64,000 bases of DNA. Origin: Fictibacillus nanhaiensis. GTDB lineage: Bacteria; Bacillota; Bacilli; Bacillales; Fictibacillaceae. The position numbers were made by a program, and so were the translations under genes. Of this stretch, positions 25,422 through 34,497 are shown in pieces. The stretch is taken from positions 62,001 through 126,000 of the forward strand of contig JAEACG010000006.1 in NCBI GenBank assembly GCA_016401345.1. Reading direction: 5' to 3'. The notes below the pieces were generated by a model that worked only from the letters and a program-made list of their open reading frames with translations, searched no databases and had not been told where the DNA came from. Position 1 is the stretch's first letter; the number at the start of each line of letters is the position of its first letter.

Positions 25422-26549
25422 TTTGGCTTGAATCATCATGATACACATATCATCGCTCTGCCCTTTTTGCTGTTCTTCTGGCATGACAAGATGGATGGGC
25501 GAGCGAATGTTACTCCATTTTTCCGAAGCTACGTACTTCAGCTTCTCTAGCATCAATTCTTCGTCGTCATCAGCTTCTAATACACCATCCGTAAAGAGCA
25601 GCATCTGAATGTTGTCTTCGTAATGGATAACAGACTTCTTCACCTCGATCTGCTCAAAGAAACCGACAGCAAAACAGCTGCGTTCAATGGAACAAAGCGA
25701 ATTATCAACGAGCGCATAGCCTTCAGGATGCCCGGCATTTACGTATTCGACCGTCTTTTTCTCCGTATCGATCAAAAGATAGATGCCTGTAAAATAGTAG
25801 TTATAATCGTTCTTCGGATTATGAAGAAGTGCCATATAACGGTTCAATTCTTTGATCACGAGCTCCGGATCTTTAAGTTCTTTAATGCTATCCCGCATAA
25901 CAGAAGAGATGAACATGCAGACAAGAGAAGAGGAAATTCCGTGCCCCATCATATCAAGCAAGATGATGCCATACCGGTGGTCATCGAACTTATGCCAATA
26001 ATACATATCGCCTGCGAGCTTAAAGGAAGGCAGGTGAGACACGTTAATCGTAATGTTGTCTTCTTTGATCGGAGGATTCAACAAGCCTTTTTGAACTTGC
26101 ATCGCAAGGTCGAGCTCGTTCTGAATCTTTTGCTCTTGTTCCGCGTGCCAATCTTTTTCATATTTTAATCGAAGTGCAACTCGAATTCTAGCAAGCAGTT
26201 CAACTTTATTAATAGGCTTCGTCACATAATCCATACCGCCGCAGTCCAGCGCTTCTGCTAACTTCGTAGAGTCTTCAAGCGCCGTGATGAAGATGATCGG
26301 AATGTCTTTGAAACGCTCGTCTTTCTGTACGCGCTGACAAGCCTCGATCCCATCGATCTCGGGCATCATGATATCAAGGAGAATCAAGTCGATCGACTTT
26401 TTGTTCAGCTCTTTTTCATTTTCTTCGAGGTGATCGAAAAGCTGTTGAGCCGATGAGAGAGAGGTACAGTCTTCGTATCCTGCATTCTTTAATATTTTTT
26501 CTATTACAAATAAATTTACTGTATTATCATCAACGATCAGAATGGACAT
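25419..26549 (-). CDS. rsbY: Response regulator with PP2C phosphatase domain, RsbY-like
   Basis: The N-terminal receiver has the phospho-acceptor Asp59 (LLLDIMMPEIDG). A short helical linker leads to a SpoIIE/RsbU-type PP2C domain (GDMYYWH, LLDMMGHGISSSL, FTDGVLEA, SDDMCIMM). On phosphorylation by RsbK it would dephosphorylate an anti-anti-sigma factor and release SigB. It is convergent with rsbK-rsbM, while B. cereus has a similar set close together. No rsbV, rsbW or sigB lies in this window. 376 residues fits the family. Confidence 0.9.
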   Translation of the reverse strand: MSILIVDDNTVNLFVIEKILKNAGYEDCTSLSSAQQLFDHLEENEKELNKKSIDLILLDIMMPEIDGIEACQRVQKDERFKDIPIIFITALEDSTKLAEALDCGGMDYVTKPINKVELLARIRVALRLKYEKDWHAEQEQKIQNELDLAMQVQKGLLNPPIKEDNITINVSHLPSFKLAGDMYYWHKFDDHRYGIILLDMMGHGISSSLVCMFISSVMRDSIKELKDPELVIKELNRYMALLHNPKNDYNYYFTGIYLLIDTEKKTVEYVNAGHPEGYALVDNSLCSIERSCFAVGFFEQIEVKKSVIHYEDNIQMLLFTDGVLEADDDEELMLEKLKYVASEKWSNIRSPIHLVMPEEQQKGQSDDMCIMMIQAK

Positions 26550-26806
26550 TCAAACTTCTTCCCCTTATATGTACCATTTATTGTGTATTCTTCTAATATC
26601 ATTCATATCTATAACTCTAGTATACAAGTAAATGAGGAAAGGGACTATTTTTTAGATTATTTAGAGTGGGATAGCGGTGATGGAACAGTTATTAGGAGTG
26701 ATTCTGTTAGTTATAGCAGAAGTGGGGGTGTGTTACGTAATAGACTGTGTGCAGGATAAGGACATTGTTGCGGTTTGTACACACCAGATAGACTGCTTGA
26801 AATATA

Positions 26807-26890
26807 TCCACGGTAATCTCATTTTTATTCACGGATAAGCGTAATAATTTCACGGATAACCACGATAATTTCACGTATAGAATAATTTAA
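26807..26890 (+). repeat. 21-bp phased repeat array E (TTCACGGATAA core)
   Basis: Four units start at 26807, 26828, 26849 and 26870, exactly 21 bp apart, with cores TCCACGGTAA, TTCACGGATAA, TTCACGGATAA and TTCACGTATAG. It has the same period as arrays A-D but a different core and no ACGTGT terminal element. It sits in the ~500-bp gap between rsbY and the deoR-type gene. In the rest of that gap I see only the promoter described separately and an unsupported 52-codon ORF. Confidence 0.8.
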
Positions 26891-26973
26891 ACGATTTTCG
26901 ACACTTGTCGCCACAGTGATCATCCATTGAAAACACACAATGCTTAACCGCGTGTTCGTTTTAAACATTTTAG

Positions 26974-27005
26974 TTGACATTTATGTTTGCTTGTAACATT
27001 ATAAT
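26974..27005 (+). promoter_or_regulatory. Sigma-A promoter of the D-threonate-type operon
   Basis: A perfect -35 TTGACA (26974) is followed 17 bp later by CATTAT, or 20 bp later by TATAAT. This explains why the in-frame TTG at 26974 is not a start codon. Confidence 0.6.
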
Positions 27006-27045
27006 GCATATAAGGTGTTCGAAAATAACAAAGGTGATGAAAATA

Positions 27046-27816
27046 ATGCCTAAAGAGCGTAGAGAGCAAATTCTTCAACAATTAAATGAGAACGGGAAAA
27101 TTGAGATTGAGGACTTAGTAAACGAATTAAATGTTTCGGCGATGACAATCCGCCGTGATCTTGCTTTTCTCGAAGAAACGGAACAGATTATTAGAACGCA
27201 TGGCGGAGCGATACTTAACAAGCCGTTAGTCGTGGAATCATCTTTCCGAACAAAAGAAGGGAAGTTCAACGATCAGAAGAGAGCGATCGCCGAAAGAGCT
27301 GTACAATTCATACAGGATCACTCTACTATTCTTTTAGATTCAGGAACAACAACGTTAGAGATCGCAAAATTGTTAAAAGAGAAAACCACGATCACAGTAG
27401 TTACGAATGATATAAAAATCGCAGCAGAGCTTCTAGATACAGATGTGAAAGTGATCGTGACTGGCGGCGAACTGCAAAATACGGTCGGAACATTGTTTGG
27501 CCCGTTAACAGAGCAGATGTTAAGAGGGATTCACGTAGATCTTTTTTTCTTAGGAGCTCATGCGATTCACAGCAGAGCGGGTGTTACAGCACCGACTTAT
27601 GAGAAGGCTGCGATCAAAAAGCTGATGATTGAAGCATCAGAAAAAACATGGCTCGTGGCTGACTCTAGCAAGTTTGATCAAAAATCATTAACAAAGGTTT
27701 GTGACTTAAACCAAATACACGGTTTGATTACAGATCAACACATTTTAGATGAAACCGAAAAAACACTGAATGAATATTTAGAAGTCGTAACCGTTGAAGG
27801 TGGTGAAAAGGGATGA
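27046..27816 (+). CDS. DeoR-family transcription regulator
   Basis: The start is the ATG at 27046 (MPKERREQILQQL) because AAGGTG lies ~9 nt before it and the open frame upstream is the promoter. The helix-turn-helix (EDLVNELNVSAMTIRRDLAFLE) and the C-terminal DeoR sugar-phosphate domain (LLDSGTTTLEIA, then VTGGELQ, FFLGAHAI) are intact. It heads the operon and overlaps the next gene (ATGA), so it probably self-regulates and responds to a phosphorylated acid sugar. Confidence 0.9.
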   Translation: MPKERREQILQQLNENGKIEIEDLVNELNVSAMTIRRDLAFLEETEQIIRTHGGAILNKPLVVESSFRTKEGKFNDQKRAIAERAVQFIQDHSTILLDSGTTTLEIAKLLKEKTTITVVTNDIKIAAELLDTDVKVIVTGGELQNTVGTLFGPLTEQMLRGIHVDLFFLGAHAIHSRAGVTAPTYEKAAIKKLMIEASEKTWLVADSSKFDQKSLTKVCDLNQIHGLITDQHILDETEKTLNEYLEVVTVEGGEKG

Positions 27817-29120
27817 AAGTCGGCGTTATCGCAGATGATCTAACAGGTGCCAATGCGACAGGGGTAAAACTGATCAAGCAAGGTTTTGAAGCGGCAACAA
27901 TGGTGTATTACGATCAGGAACCAGCTTCCGGAAGCTACAACGCAGTGTGTATTGATACAGACAGCAGGTATGCACGAAAAGATGTATCCGAGATGCGAAT
28001 CAAAAAGTCTCTAAGCAACCTTCAGCGTTGGGGTGCGGATGTTATTTGTAAACGAATCGACAGTACCGTAAGAGGAAATATAGGAACAGAGATCGATATG
28101 GTCTTGAATGAACTTGGCGAACGATCGATTGCGGTTGTCGTTGCATCGTTTCCAGATTCAAGCCGAATTACATCTGGCGGTTACTTGCTCGTCGATGGTG
28201 TACCTGTTCAAGCGACAGATGTTGCCAAAGATCCGGTCATGCCTCTTACAGAATCCTATGTTCCTTCTATTATAAGTAAACAGAGTGAGCATCTTGTATC
28301 ACACATCGGGCTCGAAACTGTTTTACAAGGAAAGAAAAGAATTCTGCAGGAGTTAAAGCGAAAAATAGACGAGGGAAATCGTATCCTTGTGATGGATGCG
28401 GTAACAGATGAAGAGATTGAAGACATTGCTCATGCGATGGCATTGATCGAGGATTACCAACTCGTACCGGTAGACCCTGGACCACTAACAGCTTATTATG
28501 CAAAGGCTTACACGTTTCTCCACACACAAAGTAAAAAAATACTCGTCACAGTTGGAAGTGTAACCTCTTTAAGTGGTGAACAGCTAACATACTTAATCGA
28601 TAAAACAGATGCAAAACCCGTCTACGTGGATGCTGAGAAATTAGCAAGTCTATCAGAGAGCTGGGAAACAGAAGTTCAAAGAGCTGTGACAGCAGCCTTG
28701 GAAGCAATCCATCACCAAGACATCCTGATCATCACGACTAATTCACCAGAGGCAAAACGATTAGAACTAAAACGATTGGCGAGGGAGCAAGGTGTGAGTC
28801 AGGATCAACTCGCAAAAAGAATCGCAGATGGGTTAGGAAAGATTACGCGTATTGTCATTCAGTCAACGAATTATGAGATCGGCGGCTGCTTCTCTAGTGG
28901 AGGAGATGTTACGGCTTCACTCTGTTCCGTCGGAAGAGCAGAAGGCATCAAGCTAAAAAACGAAGTGCTACCTCTCGTCGCATACGGTGAATTCATCGGA
29001 GGTTACTTTGATGGTATACCGCTCGCAACAAAAGGCGGCATGGTTGGTGACAAAAAAGCGATTCACACGATTGTAAAGCACCTTTTAGCAAACCAAACGT
29101 CTACAAAGCAATTTCAATAA
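27813..29120 (+). CDS. Four-carbon acid-sugar kinase (DtnK/OtnK family, DUF1537)
   Basis: The 435-residue protein starts [20 protein letters not shown], the DUF1537 signature with conserved DDLTG, and continues with CIDTDSR and [10 protein letters not shown]. The C-terminal half ends with the typical [29 protein letters not shown] block. Members phosphorylate D-threonate, D-erythronate or related acids at C4. With the PdxA2-type dehydrogenase next door, the pair would convert a threonate or erythronate to dihydroxyacetone phosphate. The exact substrate cannot be chosen from sequence. Confidence 0.9.
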   Translation: MKVGVIADDLTGANATGVKLIKQGFEAATMVYYDQEPASGSYNAVCIDTDSRYARKDVSEMRIKKSLSNLQRWGADVICKRIDSTVRGNIGTEIDMVLNELGERSIAVVVASFPDSSRITSGGYLLVDGVPVQATDVAKDPVMPLTESYVPSIISKQSEHLVSHIGLETVLQGKKRILQELKRKIDEGNRILVMDAVTDEEIEDIAHAMALIEDYQLVPVDPGPLTAYYAKAYTFLHTQSKKILVTVGSVTSLSGEQLTYLIDKTDAKPVYVDAEKLASLSESWETEVQRAVTAALEAIHHQDILIITTNSPEAKRLELKRLAREQGVSQDQLAKRIADGLGKITRIVIQSTNYEIGGCFSSGGDVTASLCSVGRAEGIKLKNEVLPLVAYGEFIGGYFDGIPLATKGGMVGDKKAIHTIVKHLLANQTSTKQFQ

Positions 29121-29151
29121 ATCTTTTAAACAACTGAAGGAGGAACAAAAC

Positions 29152-30186
29152 ATGACAACAACAACAAAAACGACAACAACAGAAAAAGCGATCATCGCAA
29201 TTCCAATGGGTGATCCTGCAGGTATCGGACCAGAGATCACGATGAAGTCTCTTGCGAAAAAAGAGATTTATAACGTGTGTAAACCACTTGTGATCGGAGA
29301 TGCTGCGGTACTAGAAAGAGCGATCAAGATCGTAGGTAAAGATCTCACGATTAATGAAGTAGCATCACCAGCAGAAGGAAAATACGAACTAGGGACAGTT
29401 GATGTAATCAACTTAAACAATATTGATATGAACAAACTTCAGTATGGCGAAGTATCTGCTCAAGGCGGACAGGGAGCGTTTGAATACATCAAAAAAGCGG
29501 TAGAGCTTGCTACAGCTGGTGAGGTTAAAGCGCTGGCAACAACACCGATCAACAAAGAATCGTTAAAAGCGGCGAATGTTCCATATATCGGACATACGGA
29601 GATGCTTGAAGCACTTGCAGGTTCAGATGATCCTCTAACGATGTTTGAAGTAAAAGGGATGAGAATTTTCTTCTTAACACGCCATCTTTCATTAAAAGAT
29701 GCAATTGCAGCTATGACGAAAGAACGTGTGCATGATTATTTAGTACGATGTGATCGAGCGCTCGCTCGTCTAGGTGTTGAAAACAGACGGTGGGCTGTTG
29801 CTGGACTGAACCCGCATAGCGGCGAAGGCGGATTGTTTGGCTGGGAAGAAGTCGAGCAGATCAAACCGGGTATTGAGCTAGCTGTCGCAGATGGAATCAA
29901 CGCAGTAGGTCCGGTTCCAGCAGACTCTGTATTCTTCCAAGCACTTAACGGAAAATATGATGCGGTGTTGTCGCTTTATCATGATCAAGGACATATAGCA
30001 GCTAAGATGACGGATTTTCATAGAACCATTTCTATCACGAACGGACTTCCGTTCTTAAGAACTTCGGTAGACCACGGAACAGCATTTGATATTGCAGGTA
30101 AGAACATTGCAGAGAGCACGAGTATGGAAGAGTGTATCAAACTTGCTGCTCAATATGCGCCGAAGTTTACTGCGAACAGTCTTTAA
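29152..30186 (+). CDS. pdxA2: PdxA2-type 4-phospho-acid-sugar dehydrogenase
   Basis: The 344-residue protein resembles 4-hydroxythreonine-4-phosphate dehydrogenase. It has [12 protein letters not shown] near residue 19, [23 protein letters not shown] and [12 protein letters not shown] with the metal-binding histidines. The genomic setting (acid-sugar kinase upstream, GntP permease downstream) shows it belongs to the catabolic PdxA2 branch rather than vitamin B6 synthesis. It would oxidise and decarboxylate the 4-phosphorylated acid to dihydroxyacetone phosphate and CO2. AGGAGG precedes the ATG. Confidence 0.9.
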   Translation: MTTTTKTTTTEKAIIAIPMGDPAGIGPEITMKSLAKKEIYNVCKPLVIGDAAVLERAIKIVGKDLTINEVASPAEGKYELGTVDVINLNNIDMNKLQYGEVSAQGGQGAFEYIKKAVELATAGEVKALATTPINKESLKAANVPYIGHTEMLEALAGSDDPLTMFEVKGMRIFFLTRHLSLKDAIAAMTKERVHDYLVRCDRALARLGVENRRWAVAGLNPHSGEGGLFGWEEVEQIKPGIELAVADGINAVGPVPADSVFFQALNGKYDAVLSLYHDQGHIAAKMTDFHRTISITNGLPFLRTSVDHGTAFDIAGKNIAESTSMEECIKLAAQYAPKFTANSL

Positions 30187-30200
30187 GATAGTTACATGAA

Positions 30201-30234
30201 AGTGAAGGGTACTATTGCCCTTCACTATTCTTTC
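30201..30234 (+). terminator. Terminator or attenuator between pdxA2 and gntP
   Basis: AGTGAAGGG / CCCTTCACT with an 8-nt loop is followed by ATTCTTTC. The T-run is broken, so it may only reduce transcription into gntP. Confidence 0.6.
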
Positions 30235-30241
30235 AATAAAA

Positions 30242-30255
30242 TAAAAGCGCTTACA
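30242..30255 (+). promoter_or_regulatory. cre-like site before gntP
   Basis: TAAAAGCGCTTACA matches TGWAANCGNTNWCA at 13 of 14 positions, and lies 19 bp before the gntP start. CcpA could block read-through or a local promoter here. Confidence 0.45.
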
Positions 30256-30273
30256 TAAAAGGGGGTTAATGAA

Positions 30274-31647
30274 ATGGAAGTATCAGGAGCACAAATGGTA
30301 GCTGGTTTAGTTCTTGGGGTTATTGCTTTAATTTTTCTCGTTTTAAAAACAAAGATTCACGCTTTTCTAGCTCTGATCATTGCGGCATCAATTGCCGGTC
30401 TTGTCGGAGGTATGGAACCTGGTAAAGTCGCTGATACCATCTCGGCTGGGTTCGGTAGTACGCTTGCCTCTATCGGGATCGTTATCGGACTCGGTGTGAT
30501 GATCGGACGGATTCTCGAAGTGTCCGGAGCGGCTGAAATACTGGCATATTCACTAATAAAAGCTGTTGGCAGGAAAAAAGAAGAATGGGCTATGGCGATT
30601 GCGGGTTATGTGGTTTCCATTCCGATTTTTGTTGACTCAGCGTTTGTTATTTTAAATCCACTCGTAAAAGCTCTATCTAAGAAAACGGGGAAGTCGGTCG
30701 TGTCATTAGGTGTTGCTTTAGCAGTGGGTCTTGTGATCACCCACTCTTTAGTACCGCCAACGCCTGGTCCTTTAGGTGTAGCAGGAATCTTTGGAGTAGA
30801 TATCGGTCTTATGATCGCACTAGGTCTTCTTTTTGCCATTCCGACTATGATTGCAGGCGTTCTTTATGCGAAATGGATTGGGAAACGAATCTATCAAGTG
30901 CCAGATGATTCAGAGCTAGGGTTCACACGACCTACTAAACAAGCAGCTTATCAAGAGTTTATCGAGCTAGCTAGTACACGAGAGAATGATCTGCCGTCTT
31001 TAGGACGCTCCCTTTTACCGATCGTTCTGCCGATTCTATTAATCTTTTTAAACACCACGTTAACCGCACTCGAACTTACATCTGGATTTTACGGAATCCT
31101 GATTTTCCTAGGAAAGCCGATTATCGCCGTAAGTATCGGATTAATTGTAGCAATCTATGCCTTAGCTGGTAACTTGAGTCGCTCTGAATCACTTGACCGC
31201 ATGGAAGAGGGAATTCAGACAGCAGGTATCATCCTGTTAGTAACAGGTGCAGGTGGCGCGCTTGGTAATGTCCTTCGTGAGAGTGGAGCGGGGAACTTTA
31301 TCGCTGAAAAAATTGCAGACCTTCCACTTCCTGCAATCTTGATTCCGTTCTTTGTCGCAACGATTGTTCGCCTTGTTCAAGGAAGTGGAACAGTAGCGAT
31401 GATAACTGCAGCATCTATTTCAGCACCGATCCTTTCTCAGCTAGATGTGAACATGGCACTCGCCGCTCAAGCTGCAGCGATGGGTTCGATGATCTTCTCG
31501 TACTTTAACGACAGCTTGTTCTGGGTGGTTAACAGGATGTTAGGCATTAAAGAGGTAAAAGAACAGATTATGGTCTGGTCTGTACCGACGACGATCTGTT
31601 GGTTCGTAGGATTAGTGTCACTGTTAGTCGCGAATATGATTTTTTAA
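30274..31647 (+). CDS. GntP-family acid-sugar permease
   Basis: The 457-residue integral membrane protein has about 12-14 helices. It shows the GntP/GntT family blocks GLVLGVIALIFLVLKTKIHAF, the loop ITHSLVPPTPGP and GSGTVAMITAASISAP. These are proton symporters for gluconate and other sugar acids. As last gene of the operon it most likely imports the acid that the kinase phosphorylates. AGGGGGT is the ribosome binding site. The stop codon lies inside a TTTAAACA palindrome. Confidence 0.9.
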   Translation: MEVSGAQMVAGLVLGVIALIFLVLKTKIHAFLALIIAASIAGLVGGMEPGKVADTISAGFGSTLASIGIVIGLGVMIGRILEVSGAAEILAYSLIKAVGRKKEEWAMAIAGYVVSIPIFVDSAFVILNPLVKALSKKTGKSVVSLGVALAVGLVITHSLVPPTPGPLGVAGIFGVDIGLMIALGLLFAIPTMIAGVLYAKWIGKRIYQVPDDSELGFTRPTKQAAYQEFIELASTRENDLPSLGRSLLPIVLPILLIFLNTTLTALELTSGFYGILIFLGKPIIAVSIGLIVAIYALAGNLSRSESLDRMEEGIQTAGIILLVTGAGGALGNVLRESGAGNFIAEKIADLPLPAILIPFFVATIVRLVQGSGTVAMITAASISAPILSQLDVNMALAAQAAAMGSMIFSYFNDSLFWVVNRMLGIKEVKEQIMVWSVPTTICWFVGLVSLLVANMIF

Positions 31648-31660
31648 ACAGATGTTTAAA
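31643..31660. promoter_or_regulatory. Palindrome TTTAAACA-N2-TGTTTAAA at the end of gntP
   Basis: TTTAAACAGATGTTTAAA is perfect over 8-bp arms and includes the TAA stop codon. It is the same motif as at 19928 and 51676. Its position at a 3' end argues against a simple promoter operator here. Confidence 0.5.
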
Positions 31661-31699
31661 AAGAGTCTCATCATGATAAAAGAGTGGTGAGGCTCTTTT
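31659..31699 (+). terminator. Terminator of the acid-sugar operon
   Basis: AAAAGAGTCTCA / TGAGGCTCTTTT with a 17-nt loop is followed by a few T bases. Confidence 0.75.
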
Positions 31700-31715
31700 G
31701 TATGTGAAGGGGGTC

Positions 31716-31863
31716 TTTTACAGTACGTGTTTTGATCATTCATTACGCGTTCGCCGGTAAAGTTCTCGTTTTCACCGTTAAACGTGTTCGCTCCACCGTT
31801 CAACTCTCGCTTTGCACCCGTAACCAAGCTGTGACGACCGCTAAGCAGCTCACGACCACCGCT
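31716..31863 (-). repeat. 21-bp phased repeat array C with terminal hairpin element (reverse orientation)
   Basis: Read on the - strand, six units start at 31863, 31842, 31821, 31800, 31779 and 31758, exactly 21 bp apart. Cores are AGCGGTGG, AGCGGTCG, ACGGGTGC, AACGGTGG, AACGGTGA and ACCGGCGAACG. The last unit passes into ACGCGT...ACACGTACTGTAAAA, the terminal element of arrays A, B and D. It lies between convergent gntP and histidine kinase genes. Confidence 0.85.
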
Positions 31864-31889
31864 ACCTTCTTCCATGCCATCTTAATCCA

Positions 31890-31924
31890 ACAAAAAAAGA
31901 ACCTACATCATGTAGATTCTTCTC
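31890..31924 (-). terminator. Terminator of the histidine kinase gene
   Basis: On the - strand, AAGAATCTACATG / ATGTAGGTTCTT is followed by TTTTTTT. Confidence 0.8.
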
Positions 31925-31933
31925 TATCGAGCA

Positions 31934-33475
31934 TTATTTATGAACAGGATCAACAGCTGATGCCGCATGAACTGGTAATGTGATCCGAAATGAGGTGCCT
32001 TCGTTCCGTTTGCTGTCTACCAGAATCGTTCCTCCATGGTTGTGAATGATTTTAAAACAGACCATCAGCCCGAGGCCCGTACCGTTGCATTTTGTCGTAT
32101 AGAACGGCTCGCCGATTCTTTTTTGTTGCTCATCTGTCATGCCGACTCCGTTATCTTTGACCGTAAGAACGACATGGCCGTCAACTGGAGCAGCAGAGAG
32201 CGAGATCTTACCTCCGTCAGGCAGTGCTTCCATCGCGTTTTTGATCATGTTGATGATCACTTGTGTCAACTGGTTCTTTTCACCGTAGACGAGAGGCATG
32301 TTTTTTTCTTTCTCAAAGGAAATAATGACGTTGCGTAAATTCGCTTCAGGCTGCATGAGATCGATGACGTTCTGGATGCTTTCAACGATATTGAACCAGC
32401 TGAAATAGACAGCATGGGGTTTTGCTAGGACCATTAGTTCACTCACGATAAAATTGATGCGATTGATCTCCGTCAGAATGATGTCTTTAAAGAAGGTATT
32501 CTTCTCCTGATCGGATTCGTTAATGAGCTGAACGAGCCCTGCGATCGATGTAAGAGGATTGCGGATCTCATGAGCGATTCCTGCGGCTAAATCGCCGATC
32601 AGCGAAACCTTTTCAGACTTCAATAGAATCTCCTCTGTTTTCTTTTTCTCCGTCACATCGTATTGGATTGAGATGTGCTGATAAGCCACACCTTCCGGAT
32701 CTAGAAATGGAACGATCGTCGTATCCACCCAATAGAGCGAGCCGTCTTTCGCTTTGTTGCAGATCTCACCGTTCCATACGCGTCCTGCTTTGATCTCTTG
32801 TTTAATATGATGAATGAAGCTATCTGAATGAACGCCTGAATAGAAGATCTTGCCGTGATCTTGTCCGATCAAATCTTCGCGGGTATATTGCGTTAACTCA
32901 CAAAAGTGATCGTTCACTTGAATGATGCGATCGTCTTTGTCTGTAACGGAGAAGATCGTTCCTTCAAAGAGAGCGGTTCGAATGTTGTTTAACTCTAGGA
33001 TTGAGATATCTAAATCTCGATTTGTATGTTGAAGAGCTTTTTTCGTGTTATGCATGAATTTTGTATAGTGTGTAGCGATTGAACGAGCAGCGGTATCGAT
33101 CAAAAGGTTCAGGCGATTGGATGCAGTAATAGCACCATCAGCGTTAGTACTGTATGTTTCAAAGTCTTCCTTTAAAAACTGTGAAAGGATAACCCGGGAT
33201 TCAAAGATAAAATGAAGGGCGTGATCGAGCGGAATTTCCAACTCGGATGAGCGCTGGCCGAATGAGTCAGCCCATTTTTTGATCTTTTCTTCAGCGGTTT
33301 GAACATTTTCCGATAAGCCTTCACCTAAGTATTGAAAAAGAATTTCCATCCAGTGAGATACTTTGGTTTTGTAGATCGAAAAATCAGTTCCTAAGTTCTC
33401 GATCGGCGTTAGTGTGTCTACAAGTTGTTTGCTGTTTTCTTTTATTTTCGTTCCTAGCTTCCTACAACCTTCCAT
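31934..33475 (-). CDS. Soluble RsbRD_N-PAS sensor histidine kinase
   Basis: The 513 residues have no membrane helix. The first ~170 resemble the globin-like RsbR/RsbRD N-terminal domain. A PAS domain follows (IFSVTDKDDRIIQVNDHFCELTQ), then HisKA with AHEIRNPLTSI, and HATPase with the N, G1 and G2 boxes. It senses an internal signal, and PAS suggests redox, oxygen or a ligand. No response regulator is adjacent, so it is an orphan kinase, reminiscent of sporulation kinases that feed the phosphorelay. The ribosome binding site GAGGAGG is clear. Confidence 0.88.
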   Translation of the reverse strand: MEGCRKLGTKIKENSKQLVDTLTPIENLGTDFSIYKTKVSHWMEILFQYLGEGLSENVQTAEEKIKKWADSFGQRSSELEIPLDHALHFIFESRVILSQFLKEDFETYSTNADGAITASNRLNLLIDTAARSIATHYTKFMHNTKKALQHTNRDLDISILELNNIRTALFEGTIFSVTDKDDRIIQVNDHFCELTQYTREDLIGQDHGKIFYSGVHSDSFIHHIKQEIKAGRVWNGEICNKAKDGSLYWVDTTIVPFLDPEGVAYQHISIQYDVTEKKKTEEILLKSEKVSLIGDLAAGIAHEIRNPLTSIAGLVQLINESDQEKNTFFKDIILTEINRINFIVSELMVLAKPHAVYFSWFNIVESIQNVIDLMQPEANLRNVIISFEKEKNMPLVYGEKNQLTQVIINMIKNAMEALPDGGKISLSAAPVDGHVVLTVKDNGVGMTDEQQKRIGEPFYTTKCNGTGLGLMVCFKIIHNHGGTILVDSKRNEGTSFRITLPVHAASAVDPVHK

Positions 33476-33608
33476 GGGGTTTGCCTCCTCGAACAGTTTC
33501 CGAATGTATCTGTTGAAACCTTCGACATTTCGACAAACATCCCTTCTATTGGAAGAAAAGGAATGATAAAACTTTTTCTGAGTAGCTCTTTAGGTGTCCG
33601 TGTAAGTG

Positions 33609-33773
33609 GTTGATCTCCGTTTCAGGTGCTCGCTTTCCGGGGGAGTACGGTGAGTTGAAAAAAATTCTTGCTCCTGCGTCTACAAGCAAATGCTACTGGG
33701 GTGTTTTTCCTCGTCGCATGCCTTACTTAGAAGAATTTCAAGTGGTAGGCACGCACCTTACACTGCAATCAAC
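33609..33773. repeat. GC-rich inverted-repeat-bounded element, diverged copy 2
   Basis: It opens GTTGATCTCCGTTTCAGGTG and GCTCGCTTTCCGGGGG, and ends CGCACCTTACACTGCAATCAAC, the same ends as copy 1. The middle differs. It accounts for the apparent 69-aa ORF at 33610 and most of the 412-bp gap between the kinase and the next gene. Confidence 0.75.
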
Positions 33774-33846
33774 TTTTCAATGGTGTCAAAAAGTAAAAAT
33801 CTTTGATATAAGAAAGTAAGAATTTATGATAAATAATGAGGATAAA

Positions 33847-33883
33847 CAAAAAAAGACACTCGATCTATTGTGATCAAGTGTCG
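33847..33883 (-). terminator. Rho-independent terminator
   Basis: On the - strand, GACACTTGATC pairs with GATCGAGTGTC through a short loop, followed by TTTTTTTGTTT. Confidence 0.8.
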
Positions 33884-33887
33884 CTCA

Positions 33888-34340
33888 TTACATCGCTTCT
33901 AAGATACTCTCCATGTAGGTTTCGGTAAATACCTGAAAGCATAGATCGAGCATCTGATTTATCTCTTGAATGATAAATATCACTTCTTTTACGCTAGTTT
34001 CTTCTTGTTCTGCTAGACGTTCAATCACATGAAGAATCTCACTGCGAATAAAAATGGTGGATTGCATGGCAACATCTAACGATTGTCCGTATTCAAGGGC
34101 ATAGCGAGCAGTTTGAATCGCCCAAACTTTTAATCCATCTTCTCTTGCAGACGGCGATAACACGAGTGAGCTGCCGATGAGTTGGACTAACTTCATAATG
34201 TAATCGGTTGATGATTGACGATCAAAGAGCTGTTTATCTTTTATCGGATATTTCTTAAACCGTAGTGTAAGTATTTGCTCAGCCAGTTTCGGTGAATCAT
34301 CGATGAGTGCTTTGGCTAACGTATGTTGAATCTGATTCAA
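33888..34340 (-). CDS. Stand-alone RsbRD N-terminal-like domain protein
   Basis: A 150-residue helical protein (LAKALIDDSPKLAEQILTLRFKKYPIKDKQLFDRQ) with the pattern of the RsbR/RsbRD N-terminal globin-like sensor domain. It has no STAS output domain. It starts with TTG, with AGGGGG about 9 nt upstream. It lies on the same strand as the RsbRD_N histidine kinase and could supply a partner subunit. A link to SigB is possible given rsbK/M/Y 8 kb away, but is inferred. Confidence 0.7.
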   Translation of the reverse strand: MNQIQHTLAKALIDDSPKLAEQILTLRFKKYPIKDKQLFDRQSSTDYIMKLVQLIGSSLVLSPSAREDGLKVWAIQTARYALEYGQSLDVAMQSTIFIRSEILHVIERLAEQEETSVKEVIFIIQEINQMLDLCFQVFTETYMESILEAM

Positions 34341-34469
34341 GATAGTAACCCCCTAATTTAAAAGATATATGTATTGAAATGTTAAGAAAATAAAGCTTTA
34401 CCTTTAGTATTACGTAATCAGATAGGCTTGTCACGAACAATCGAGCTATTATAGACCAAATTTACAAAG

Positions 34470-34497
34470 AGGGCAGCTGAATAATCAGCTGCCCTCT
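34470..34497 (-). terminator. Terminator of the MFS exporter gene
   Basis: A perfect stem AGGGCAGCTGA / TCAGCTGCCCT, loop ATAA, includes the stop codon of the gene. Confidence 0.85.

Noticed and set aside
26680-26838. 52-codon ORF (MEQLLGVILLVIAEVGVCYV...) with a hydrophobic start
   Set aside because: There is no clear ribosome binding site, and the 3' end runs into 21-bp array E, which argues for chance. It cannot be excluded as a small membrane peptide.
33610-33819. 69-aa ORF
   Set aside because: It overlaps the GC-rich repeat copy 2, has no ribosome binding site and shows no recognisable domain.
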